Origin: Nisaea acidiphila
GTDB lineage: Bacteria; Pseudomonadota; Alphaproteobacteria; Thalassobaculales; Thalassobaculaceae
Length of the DNA stretch: 64,000 nucleotides
Assembly (NCBI RefSeq): GCF_024662015.1
Contig: NZ_CP102480.1
Span: forward strand, 1,522,501 to 1,586,500
Reading direction: 5' to 3'
Each line of letters opens with the position of its first letter. The stretch's first letter is position 1. The position numbers were made by a program, and so were the translations under genes. This document shows, in pieces, positions 1 through 7,662 of the stretch. Below the pieces are notes generated by a model that was not told the DNA's origin, ran no database searches, and worked only from the letters and a program-made list of their open reading frames with translations.

Positions 1-2
1 AG

Positions 3-1049
3 CTCGATATGGAAACCTGCCTGGAGCATTCTCGGATTGCAGTGGAGCTCGCACCGCACGACCCGCAAATACGCTCTCGCCATGCTTTGCGCCTCCTCGC
101 GACCGGGCGCCTTGGCGAGGGCTGGGACGAGCGGGAATGGCGCCTGAAACGTGCCGACAGGGTTCGCCGGATCGGCTTGCCTCCGCTCTGGGAGGGAGAA
201 GATCTGAAAGGCCGCCGGATCCTCGTCTGCGCCGAGGAAGGTGTCGGCGACGAGATCCTCTATGCCGGCTTGGTAAGCGAGCTGCTAGCTGACGGCGCCA
301 GTGTGGTGCTGGAGTGCGATGAACGTCTGGTACCGGTTTTCAGGCGCAGCTTCCCATCGGTGCTGGTACATCCCTATGCCCGAGCCGGAGACAGGTTTAA
401 GCCGGTGCAGCACTACGAGTGGCTGCCGAAGGACAGCCCGGTAGATTTTGCAATCGACGGCGGGAGCTTGCCGAAGTTCTTACGCCGCACCCTCGCCGAT
501 TTCGATCGACAGCAGCCTTACCTGAGTCCCGACCCGGTCCGTACAGCCCGCCTCGCCGAACGGCTCGCCGCCTTGCCGCAAGGACCCCGGGTGGGATTTG
601 CCTGGCGTTCTAAAAACACGGGAGCCTATCGGAACATCCACTACACCGAACTACCGGCCTGGCGACGGATGCTGACCGATCCGGACCTTCAGATCATCTC
701 GATGCAATACGGCCGGGGCTGGCAGGCGGAGATCGACAATGCACGCGCCACGTTCGGCGCTCGGATCACCGTGCTCGACGACCTGGATCTCACCGACGAT
801 TTCGACGACATCCTGGCCCTTGCGAGTGCCGTCGACGTCGCCGTCTGCCCGAGCAGCACGCTCGGCTGGGTTGGCGGCGCGCTCGGCAAACCGACCTTCG
901 TCTTTCACCCCGTGCCGCTTTTTGTCCGCTACGGCACAGATGGTTTTCCCGGCTTTCCGAGCATGCGCAGCTTCCCGAAGACGGTCGATGGGCCTTGGAG
1001 CGGCCCGGTTGACGCGATCCACGCCGCGCTGCGCGCGTTCGGGACTTAA
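3..1049 (+). CDS. TPR / glycosyltransferase-like protein, 5' end missing
   Basis: The reading frame is open to the left window edge, so the true start lies outside; the first in-window ATG is at 9. The beginning reads as the tail of a tetratricopeptide repeat (alternating A, L and P around 'ELAPHDPQIRSRHALRLLA'). The rest, about 300 residues, resembles the C-terminal glycosyltransferase-like domain found behind TPRs in many alphaproteobacterial proteins. It carries an 'EEGVGDEILYAG' loop and, near the end, 'CPSSTLGWVGGALGKPTFVF', comparable to the donor-binding end of GT-B/heptosyltransferase-like folds. The downstream gene begins 3 bases later and has the same domain plan, so the two are probably co-transcribed paralogues. 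The sugar substrate is unknown; a role in surface or flagellin glycosylation is only a guess. Confidence 0.75.
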   Translation, partial: LDMETCLEHSRIAVELAPHDPQIRSRHALRLLATGRLGEGWDEREWRLKRADRVRRIGLPPLWEGEDLKGRRILVCAEEGVGDEILYAGLVSELLADGASVVLECDERLVPVFRRSFPSVLVHPYARAGDRFKPVQHYEWLPKDSPVDFAIDGGSLPKFLRRTLADFDRQQPYLSPDPVRTARLAERLAALPQGPRVGFAWRSKNTGAYRNIHYTELPAWRRMLTDPDLQIISMQYGRGWQAEIDNARATFGARITVLDDLDLTDDFDDILALASAVDVAVCPSSTLGWVGGALGKPTFVFHPVPLFVRYGTDGFPGFPSMRSFPKTVDGPWSGPVDAIHAALRAFGT

Positions 1050-1052
1050 ACC

Positions 1053-2783
1053 ATGTCCGCAACCGTGCTCTCTCTGGACCAGGCCTTTGCTCTGCACCGG
1101 CGCGGCGATCACGCCGCAGCAGCCGCCGCCTATCGCGTCCTGCTCGGCCCCGAGCCGGAGAATGCGGCGCTCTGGGAATATCTCGGCATCGCCAGTGCCG
1201 AGCTGAAACACAGGGACCGCGATACGCTCCTCGCCCTCGGCCGGTCGCTGATCCTGGCACCGAGCGGCGCCTCGGCGCTGTTCAACTATGCCGCATATTT
1301 CGTCCGGACCTCCTCCGATCCGCTGGCACTCAAATGGTTCCGGCGCACGACCGCTGCCGCCCCCGGCAAGGCCGAGCATTGGATGCAGCGTGCCAACACC
1401 GCGATCCGCCTCGGCCGCAACAGCGAGGCAATGGCGGCGCACAGCCGGGCGACCCGTCTCGATCCGCATGATCCGCACAAATGGGAACAGCGCGCCACGC
1501 TGCTCCGGCGCGCGGCCCGGCGCGAAGCGGCTGACCGGGTGACCCGCGAGGGACTTGCTCTCAATCCCGGCGCCGCCAATCTCTGGGCGGCCCGCTCGGC
1601 AGTGTTTTTCGAACTCGATGTGATCGACGAGGCGCGGGAGGCCGGAATGCGGTCGATTGCGGCCGACCCCACGAACCCGGACGGCCTCGCGAACCATGCG
1701 CAGGCACTCTACCGGGCCGGCGACGTGCCGGGCGCGATCCAGCGCGCAACGGACGCCCTGAGGCGGGCTCCGGACAATCCTGTGGTTGCCTTCAATCTCG
1801 GTCTCTACATGCTCACCGCCGGCCATATGACCCAGGGATGGCGCCTTTACGACGCGCGTCTCGTCCCGACAGTCGCGCTCCGCCGGGGATTGCCGGCGAC
1901 AATCTGGAAGCCCGGCGGACCGGGGCGCAATCTGATCGTTCCGGCCGAGCAGGGGCTCGGCGACGAGGTGCTGTTTTCCAGCTGCTTTCCGGAGCTGGAA
2001 AAACGCCTGGAAGACGGCGCCCTGGCTTCTGTTACCGTGGAAGCAACGGATCGTCTGCTCCCGCTGATGCGGCGCTCTTTCCCTGATTTCCATTTCTTCG
2101 AGCGGATCCGCAAACCGGAGAACCGGCTCGATCCCGCCAATTACAGCACCATTGTCCGCGAGACGGGCGCGGATTGCAGCGTCATGGCGGGCTCCCTTCC
2201 GGGTCTCTTCCGGCCGTCGCTGGACGCCATGCCGGAGACGGCCGGTTATCTGGTGCCGGACCCCGAACAGGTGGCGCGCTGGCGGACGAGGCTCGCCGAG
2301 ATAGGGCCCGGCCCCTATCTCGGCCTGTCCTGGCGCTCACGCGCCGGGCGCGATCTCGGCGCGATCTATTATCCCGGCGCCGGGAATCTTTCAGACCTTC
2401 TCTCGATCCCCGGTCTCAGCTTCGTGACCCTGCAATATGACGAGGACGAAGCGGAACTGCAGGCGATCGAGCGCGAGAACGACGTCGAGATCACCCGGCC
2501 AGAGGGCCTCGATCTCACCAACGATCTCGATGGGGTCTCCGCCTTGATCGCCGCACTGGATGCCGTGGTCTCGCCGCAGAATCTCGTCCTCAGTCTGACC
2601 GGGGCACTTGGCGTGCGCGGATACACCATGCCCCACACAGTGAACTGGGTATCTCTGGGAACCGACAGCATGCCGTTCTATCCGTCGATCCGGCTCGACC
2701 GCAGGCGCGACGAGGAAGGCGCCGATTGGGGACCGGTCATGGCCCGGCTCGCAGGGTGGCTGAAACGGGATCTCGCGCTCTGA
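1053..2783 (+). CDS. TPR protein with C-terminal glycosyltransferase-like domain
   Basis: A 576-residue protein. Residues 1 to about 280 are helical repeats of TPR type (for example 'ALHRRGDHAAAAAAYRVLL' near the start and 'ALYRAGDVPGAIQRATDAL' around residue 215). Residues from about 285 form a glycosyltransferase-like domain with 'PAEQGLGDEVLFSS', equivalent to the 'EEGVGDEILYAG' loop of the upstream gene, then 'LGLSWRS' and 'VVSPQNLVLSLTGALG'. The ATG follows the upstream stop by 3 bases, indicating one transcript. No signal peptide or membrane segment is seen, so it is probably cytoplasmic. The family assignment is fair; the acceptor is unknown. Confidence 0.8.
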   Translation: MSATVLSLDQAFALHRRGDHAAAAAAYRVLLGPEPENAALWEYLGIASAELKHRDRDTLLALGRSLILAPSGASALFNYAAYFVRTSSDPLALKWFRRTTAAAPGKAEHWMQRANTAIRLGRNSEAMAAHSRATRLDPHDPHKWEQRATLLRRAARREAADRVTREGLALNPGAANLWAARSAVFFELDVIDEAREAGMRSIAADPTNPDGLANHAQALYRAGDVPGAIQRATDALRRAPDNPVVAFNLGLYMLTAGHMTQGWRLYDARLVPTVALRRGLPATIWKPGGPGRNLIVPAEQGLGDEVLFSSCFPELEKRLEDGALASVTVEATDRLLPLMRRSFPDFHFFERIRKPENRLDPANYSTIVRETGADCSVMAGSLPGLFRPSLDAMPETAGYLVPDPEQVARWRTRLAEIGPGPYLGLSWRSRAGRDLGAIYYPGAGNLSDLLSIPGLSFVTLQYDEDEAELQAIERENDVEITRPEGLDLTNDLDGVSALIAALDAVVSPQNLVLSLTGALGVRGYTMPHTVNWVSLGTDSMPFYPSIRLDRRRDEEGADWGPVMARLAGWLKRDLAL

Positions 2784-2784
2784 T

Positions 2785-3720
2785 CTAACGCGGCGCAGCC
2801 GCCTCCGCGGCAACGCCCGGCGCACGGGTCCGCTTTGCCTCGCGATAGGTGATGTAGAGCCCGCTGGAAACAATGATCCCGGCGCCGAGCCAAGTCATGG
2901 CGTCCGGCAAGGTGCCGAAGATCAGATAGGTCAACAAAGTCGCCATCAGGAGCTGGCCGTAATTGAACGGCGAGAGCAGCGAGGCCTCGCCGAGCCGGAA
3001 GGCCTTGATGACGAAGAAATGCCCGAGCCCGCCGAGAAAGCCGACCAGTGCGAAAAGTCCGTAATCGAGCGCATTGTCCGGCAGCTTGTAGTCGAACGGC
3101 AGCACGAAGCTCGGGATCAGAGCGCCGATCAACGCGATATAGGTGATCGAGGTCTCCGCCGAATCGCTGCTCGCGTATTTCCGCGTCAGCACCTGGTAGA
3201 CCGCGTAGAAGAAGGCGGTCCCGAGCACGCAGAGCATGGCCCAATGGCTCTCCGCCCCGCCCGGCCGGATGATAATCAGCGCCCCGCCGAAGCCGACGAG
3301 CACCGCGACCCAGCGACGCCATCCGACCTTCTCGCCGAGGAACGGGACGGCGAGCGCGGTGACGATGATCGGCGAAGTGAAATTGATCGAACTCGCGACC
3401 GGCACCTCGATATGCCGCACAGCGAGGAAAAAGAGGCAGGTGCAGACGAACATCAGCAGCGAGCGAAAAATATGGACGCCCGGCTTCTGCGCCCGGAGCA
3501 GCGAGAGGCCGCGCCCGGGCAGGAAGATCGCCAGCGCGAAGAGCAGATGGCCGACATAGCGGGCCCAGACGATCTGCGTCGTCGAGTAATCGGCGGAAAG
3601 ATAACGCACGAGCACATTCATGCAGGGCAGCACGGTGATCGCGGCGAGCATGAAAAGGACGGCGGTGGCGAAAGGCCTGGCGAGCGGCGCAGGAGCCGCC
3701 GCAGCTTGGTCGGATATCAT
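2785..3720 (-). CDS. DMT-superfamily (EamA) transporter
   Basis: A 311-residue, very hydrophobic protein with about ten membrane segments in two EamA halves. The first half holds 'VAVLVGFGGALIIIRPGG' and the second ends with 'LTYLIFGTLPDAMTWLGAG'. The start is set at 3720 (MISDQ...); an upstream in-frame ATG at 3786 would add a Pro/Ala-rich stretch unlike the family. Known relatives export metabolites or amino acids; the substrate cannot be read from the sequence. It ends one base beyond the convergent TPR/glycosyltransferase gene, with no terminator between them. A paralogue lies at 58451-59371. Confidence 0.85.
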   Translation of the reverse strand: MISDQAAAAPAPLARPFATAVLFMLAAITVLPCMNVLVRYLSADYSTTQIVWARYVGHLLFALAIFLPGRGLSLLRAQKPGVHIFRSLLMFVCTCLFFLAVRHIEVPVASSINFTSPIIVTALAVPFLGEKVGWRRWVAVLVGFGGALIIIRPGGAESHWAMLCVLGTAFFYAVYQVLTRKYASSDSAETSITYIALIGALIPSFVLPFDYKLPDNALDYGLFALVGFLGGLGHFFVIKAFRLGEASLLSPFNYGQLLMATLLTYLIFGTLPDAMTWLGAGIIVSSGLYITYREAKRTRAPGVAAEAAAPR

Positions 3721-3805
3721 GGCCCCAAGCCTAGGCGCGGCAGGGGCGGCGGGCAAATTCCAATGCGTCAGCACAGTGCCCCTCAAAGGTGCACGAGTTC
3801 GCGCC

Positions 3806-4327
3806 TCAGCCTTTGAAGGTCGCCGGGGTCACTGTCAGATACATGGCATTGAGCGCGGTATCCGGATGCCGCCCCTTCTCCCGAAAGCCGACCCGCTTCA
3901 GCGCGATGATCGCCGGCCAGTTGTCCGGATGCGGGCAGACGACGATGCGGTCGATCTCGGGATCCCGGAACACTTGTGCGACGAGCGCCCGCAACATGCG
4001 CTGGCCGATCTTCTTGTTCACCATGTCGGTCTCGCCGATCAGGAAGTCGATCGTGCGGGTTTTCCGGGTCACGTCGGAGACGGAGGTCCAGCGCGGGTCG
4101 CCAAAGGCCTCGTAAACGTGGGCACAGCCGATCGGGCGTCCGTCGATCTCCGCGACGAAGAGGGCGGTCTCGGTATCCTGCAGCGCCGCTTCCAACGCTT
4201 CTGCCGCGAGCGAGAAGACGCGGTGCGACCAGCGCGCGACATGCGGCGCGACGAGCCAGCGCCGGATCGCCCCCTCGTCGGCGATCCCGGCCGGCCTGAG
4301 AACGATCTCTTCGCCGCTATCGGACAT
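3806..4327 (-). CDS. GNAT-family N-acetyltransferase
   Basis: A 173-residue protein of the size of AacA4/RimJ-like GNAT enzymes. It begins with the typical 'IVLRPAGIADEGAIRRWL' strand-helix, has 'VAEIDGRPIGCAHVYEA' (beta4/beta5), and ends with 'HPDNWPAIIALKRVGFREKG', the conserved acetyl-CoA-dependent C-terminal helix and strand. The central 'TIDFLIGETDMVNKKIGQRML' region resembles the acetyl-CoA pyrophosphate loop of aminoglycoside 6'-acetyltransferase-like proteins. It overlaps the end of the upstream permease gene by 11 bases, so it is probably the last gene of the amino-acid importer operon. The acetyl acceptor is unknown; an amino-acid derivative would fit the context. Confidence 0.85.
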   Translation of the reverse strand: MSDSGEEIVLRPAGIADEGAIRRWLVAPHVARWSHRVFSLAAEALEAALQDTETALFVAEIDGRPIGCAHVYEAFGDPRWTSVSDVTRKTRTIDFLIGETDMVNKKIGQRMLRALVAQVFRDPEIDRIVVCPHPDNWPAIIALKRVGFREKGRHPDTALNAMYLTVTPATFKG

Positions 4328-5060
4328 CGGCGCCGAGAGCCGCCACAGTCGTCAGGTCCTTGCCTTTGGCGGTCCGGGCAGCACGGCGATCAGGATTGAG
4401 CCTGAATTCGACATAGGCGACGGCACGGGTCACCACGAAGACCAGCGTCAGGTAGAAAACCGCGGCAATCAGGAAGATCTCAAGCGGCTTGTAGGTTTGG
4501 GAGATCATCTTCCGCGCGATACCGGTCATCTCCAGCAACGTAATCGTACTCGCGAGCGAAGTGGATTTGATCATCAGGATGATCTCGTTGCCGTAGGCCG
4601 GCAGGGCCTGACGGATCGCCTGCGGGAAGACAATGCGCCTGAACCGCATCAGTGCGTTCATGCCGCAGGCCTTGGCCGCTTCGATCTGGCCGAACGGCAC
4701 CGAGAGGATGCCGCCGCGGATGATCTCGCTGGTATAGGCGCCGGTATTGAGAGTCAGGGCCAGGATCGCGCACCACCAAGCCTCACGCAGTACGGGCCAG
4801 AGGAAGCTCTCGCGTACCGCTTCGAACTGGCCGGTCCCGTAATAGATAAGGAATATCTGGACCAGCAGCGGCGTGCCGCGGAAGACGTAGACGAAACCAT
4901 ATGCGAGCGCTGAAATCGGTCTGAAGGACGAAAGCCGCAGCAATGCGATGCCAACGGCAAGGAAGAAACCGAGGAAAAGCGAAATTCCCGCAAGCGCCAT
5001 CGTCACCGGGAGGCCGTCGAGGATTTTCGGGAAGGCTTCCGCCATCAGATTGAAATCCAT
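4317..5060 (-). CDS. Polar amino-acid ABC transporter permease (HisM/ArtM type)
   Basis: A 247-residue inner-membrane permease with about five membrane segments. It has the family hallmark 'YTSEIIRGGILSVPFGQIEAA' followed by 'GMNALMRFRRIVFPQAIRQALPAYGNE', the cytoplasmic EAA loop that contacts the ATPase. It pairs with the permease immediately upstream (3-base gap) to form the heteromeric channel. The C terminus carries a short charged tail. The gene order ATPase, binding protein, permease, permease, acetyltransferase suggests uptake of basic amino acids or opine-like compounds. Confidence 0.9.
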   Translation of the reverse strand: MDFNLMAEAFPKILDGLPVTMALAGISLFLGFFLAVGIALLRLSSFRPISALAYGFVYVFRGTPLLVQIFLIYYGTGQFEAVRESFLWPVLREAWWCAILALTLNTGAYTSEIIRGGILSVPFGQIEAAKACGMNALMRFRRIVFPQAIRQALPAYGNEIILMIKSTSLASTITLLEMTGIARKMISQTYKPLEIFLIAAVFYLTLVFVVTRAVAYVEFRLNPDRRAARTAKGKDLTTVAALGADVR

Positions 5061-5063
5061 CGC

Positions 5064-5777
5064 TCAGGCCCTCCGGACGCCGCGGTTGGCCCAGATCTCG
5101 GCGAGGCCGAAGCCTTTGTTCGAGAATGCCGTCAGGACGAGATAAAGAATCCCCGCCGTCAGATAGAAGGTGAAAGGCTTCTGGGTCGATCCGCTGGCAA
5201 CGGAGGCCTGCCGCATGATCTCGACGAGGCCGACGACGGAAATCAGGGAGGTGTCCTTCAGGGTCAGCTGCCAGACATTGCCGAGACCGGGCAGCGCATA
5301 GCGCGCGACCTGCGGAACCATGATCCGGCGAAACAGAAGGAAGCGGCTCATACCGCATGCTTTCGCCGCCTCGATCTGCCCTTTCGGGACGGAAAGCACG
5401 GCGCCGCGGATCACTTCCGTCGCGTAGGCGCCGGAGATCGTACCGAGCGCGATCGTGCCGATGGCGAAGGCATCCAGTTCGATATATTCGTCATAGCCGA
5501 ACACGCGGGCCACGGCCATGACCGCCATGCTGCCGCCGAAGAACAGCAGGTAGATGATCAGCAGGTCGGGTACGCCGCGTATCAGGGTCGTGTAGGTCTC
5601 GCCGATGAAGCGCACGAGGATGTAGCGCGAGAGCTTGAGCGCGGCGCCGAACATGCCGATCACGATGCCAAGCAGGAAGGCGGCGCAGGCGACGGCGAGC
5701 GTCATCAGCATGCCGCGGACCATCTCGTCGCCCCAGCCGTCGTCGCCCCATTGCAGAAGCTGCATCCATTCAGGCAT
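5064..5777 (-). CDS. Polar amino-acid ABC transporter permease (HisQ/ArtQ type)
   Basis: A 237-residue membrane protein. The EAA loop region reads 'YATEVIRGAVLSVPKGQIEAA' then 'GMSRFLLFRRIMVPQVARYA', almost the same pattern as its partner permease. The N terminus contains 'WGDDGWGDEMVRGMLMTLAV', typical of the start of this permease class. It lies 83 bases after the binding-protein gene, and that gap holds a strong 10-bp hairpin. It probably forms a heterodimer with the product of 4317-5060. Confidence 0.9.
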   Translation of the reverse strand: MPEWMQLLQWGDDGWGDEMVRGMLMTLAVACAAFLLGIVIGMFGAALKLSRYILVRFIGETYTTLIRGVPDLLIIYLLFFGGSMAVMAVARVFGYDEYIELDAFAIGTIALGTISGAYATEVIRGAVLSVPKGQIEAAKACGMSRFLLFRRIMVPQVARYALPGLGNVWQLTLKDTSLISVVGLVEIMRQASVASGSTQKPFTFYLTAGILYLVLTAFSNKGFGLAEIWANRGVRRA

Positions 5778-5810
5778 TCATTGCGCCTTTCCGGCTCTTC
5801 TTCTCAACGA

Positions 5811-5836
5811 CACGGCCGCCCCGGAAGGCGGCCGTG
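5811..5836 (-). other. Intercistronic stem-loop between binding protein and permease genes
   Basis: A perfect 10-bp inverted repeat, CACGGCCGCC / GGCGGCCGTG, with a 6-base loop. On the coding (minus) strand no T-run follows, so it looks like an mRNA-stabilising or partial-attenuation hairpin and not a full terminator. The comparable place in enterobacterial histidine/maltose importer operons holds REP-type stem-loops that protect the binding-protein message. Confidence 0.6.
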
Positions 5837-5860
5837 CGTGTTTTCAGGTTTCCCGGACGA

Positions 5861-6712
5861 TCAGTCCTTCGGCGTGCCGTCGAAGCCGAACCACTTGGTG
5901 GAGAGCTTCGAGATCGTGCCGTCGGCGATGGCCGCGTCGATGGCCACGGTGAACATGTCGGCCAGTTCCTGGTCGTCCTGGCGGATACCCGCGCCGACGC
6001 CGTTGCCGAACGGACCGCCGTCCATCTTCGGACCGGTCAGTTTCATGTTCTCGCCCTTTTCGCCTTCCAGCAGCGGCACCCAGTAGGAGAGCGAGGCCAG
6101 CGCGGCGTCGATCCGGCCGGCGGCCAGGTCGAGATCGAGGTTTTCCTGAGTGTCGTAGGTCTTCACGGTCACCGTGCCGGCCATGTATTCGTTCAGGAAG
6201 TTCTCGTGCGTGGTGGAGATCTGCACGCCGACGGTCTTGCCGTTGAGCGCAGCCTTCATCTTGTCGAGAGCGGCCATTTCGCCGCCATCGACATCAGCAA
6301 GCGAAATGGTCGGCAGACCGGCATCGAAGCTCGCCAGCGGGCTGGATTTCAGCACGACGAGGGAGGCCGGGGAGCCCATGTAGTTGCGCGAGAAGGTGAT
6401 GACTTCCTTGCGCTTGTCGGTGATCGACATGCCGGCCATGATGGCGTCGAACTTGCCCGCCTGCAGCGCCGGGATGATGCCTTCCCAGGCGGTCTGCAGC
6501 AGCTCGCACTGCACCTTCATGCGCTCGCAGAGATCGGCATAAAGGTCGACCTCGAAGCCCGCCAGCTTGCCGGAGCTGTCGGTGAAGTTCCACGGCGCGT
6601 AGGCGCCCTCGGTCGCGATCCGGACCTTGCTGCCTTCCTTGAAGTCCTTGGCTTCGGCCGCACCGCCGAAGGCGATGGAGGCGAGCGCCAGTGCAGTCAG
6701 AAAACGCTTCAT
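5861..6712 (-). CDS. Periplasmic amino-acid-binding protein of ABC importer (ArgT/HisJ family)
   Basis: A 283-residue solute-binding protein with a clear Sec signal peptide (MKRFLTALALASIAFGGAAEA, cleavage after AEA). The mature part starts 'KDFKEGSKVRIATEGAYAPW' and contains 'GFEVDLYADLCERMKVQCEL' and 'AIMAGMSITDKRKEVITFS', hallmarks of the lysine/arginine/ornithine/histidine and opine-binding group. The start at 6712 is favoured over an upstream ATG at 6787 because GGGAG lies 8 bases ahead and a signal peptide follows directly. It sits second in the operon, just after the ATPase gene. Confidence 0.92.
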   Translation of the reverse strand: MKRFLTALALASIAFGGAAEAKDFKEGSKVRIATEGAYAPWNFTDSSGKLAGFEVDLYADLCERMKVQCELLQTAWEGIIPALQAGKFDAIMAGMSITDKRKEVITFSRNYMGSPASLVVLKSSPLASFDAGLPTISLADVDGGEMAALDKMKAALNGKTVGVQISTTHENFLNEYMAGTVTVKTYDTQENLDLDLAAGRIDAALASLSYWVPLLEGEKGENMKLTGPKMDGGPFGNGVGAGIRQDDQELADMFTVAIDAAIADGTISKLSTKWFGFDGTPKD

Positions 6713-6756
6713 GTGTAAGCTCCCGTTTGGTTCCCTGTCGGTTGTTGAAGCGGCCG

Positions 6757-7548
6757 CTACCGGTTCCGTTTGACGAACTGGCGGCACCGTTCCGATCGCG
6801 GGTCGTCGAACACCTGTTCGGGCGGTCCCTGTTCTTCCACACGCCCCTCGTGCAGGAAGACAATCTCGTTCGAGACGTCGCGAGCGAAATCGATTTCGTG
6901 GGTGACGATGATCATGGTGCGCCCCTCTTCCGCGAGCTGGCGCATCACCAGAAGCACCTCGCCGACGAGTTCCGGGTCGAGCGCGGAGGTCGGCTCGTCG
7001 AACAGCATGACCTGCGGCTCCATGGCGAGCGCGCGTGCGATCGCACAGCGCTGCTGCTGGCCGCCGGAAAGATGGCTCGGATACTGGTCCCGCTTGTCGG
7101 CGATCCCGACTTTCTGGAGAAGCGCCTCGGCGCGCGCGACGGCTTCCTCGCGCGGCACTTTCAGGACATGGACCGGCCCCTCGATCACATTCTCAAGAAC
7201 CGTCATGTGGGTCCAGAGGTTGAAGTTCTGGAACACCATGGAGAGCCGCGAGCGGATCCGGTCGACCTGACGCATGTCCGCAGGCTGCTGCGTGCCGTTC
7301 GGTCCGGGCTTCATGGCGATGGTCTCGCCGTTGACCGAAACGATTCCCTTGTCGGGAATCTCGAGCAGATTGATGCAGCGCAAAAAGGTGCTCTTGCCCG
7401 AACCGGAAGAGCCGATCATGGAGATCACGTCACCTTGGCGGGCCTCCAGAGAGACCCCCTTGAGCACTTCAAGGCCGGCAAAGCTCTTGTGCAGATCCTT
7501 GACGACCAACGCAGCCGACGCGGAGTCCGGCGCGTGCGCTACAGCCAT
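6757..7548 (-). CDS. Polar amino-acid ABC transporter ATPase (HisP type)
   Basis: A 263-residue ATP-binding subunit. It shows Walker A 'GSSGSGKST', the signature 'LSGGQQQR', Walker B '[14 protein letters not shown]' and the switch histidine in 'IIVTHEIDFARDV'. The family-specific 'FQNFNLWTHMTVLENVIEGP' segment places it with HisP/OccP-like ATPases. It energises the two permeases encoded downstream. It is the first gene of the operon, with a candidate promoter about 34 bases upstream. Confidence 0.93.
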   Translation of the reverse strand: MAVAHAPDSASAALVVKDLHKSFAGLEVLKGVSLEARQGDVISMIGSSGSGKSTFLRCINLLEIPDKGIVSVNGETIAMKPGPNGTQQPADMRQVDRIRSRLSMVFQNFNLWTHMTVLENVIEGPVHVLKVPREEAVARAEALLQKVGIADKRDQYPSHLSGGQQQRCAIARALAMEPQVMLFDEPTSALDPELVGEVLLVMRQLAEEGRTMIIVTHEIDFARDVSNEIVFLHEGRVEEQGPPEQVFDDPRSERCRQFVKRNR

Positions 7549-7581
7549 GTTATCGCAATCCTAACGGTGACAGTCAGGCGC

Positions 7582-7609
7582 AGCATAATGGCCATTCCAG
7601 AACCGGCAA
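7582..7609 (-). promoter_or_regulatory. Candidate sigma-70-type promoter of amino-acid importer operon
   Basis: On the minus strand TTGCCG (7604-7609) and TATGCT (7582-7587) are separated by 16 bases, upstream of the ATPase start at 7548. Both boxes are near consensus, but the spacing is one base short of ideal. Confidence 0.35.
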
Positions 7610-7662
7610 GATTAATGTCACGAAATCGACATCAATTTCGACGGCACCGGATTCCTCTTCGC

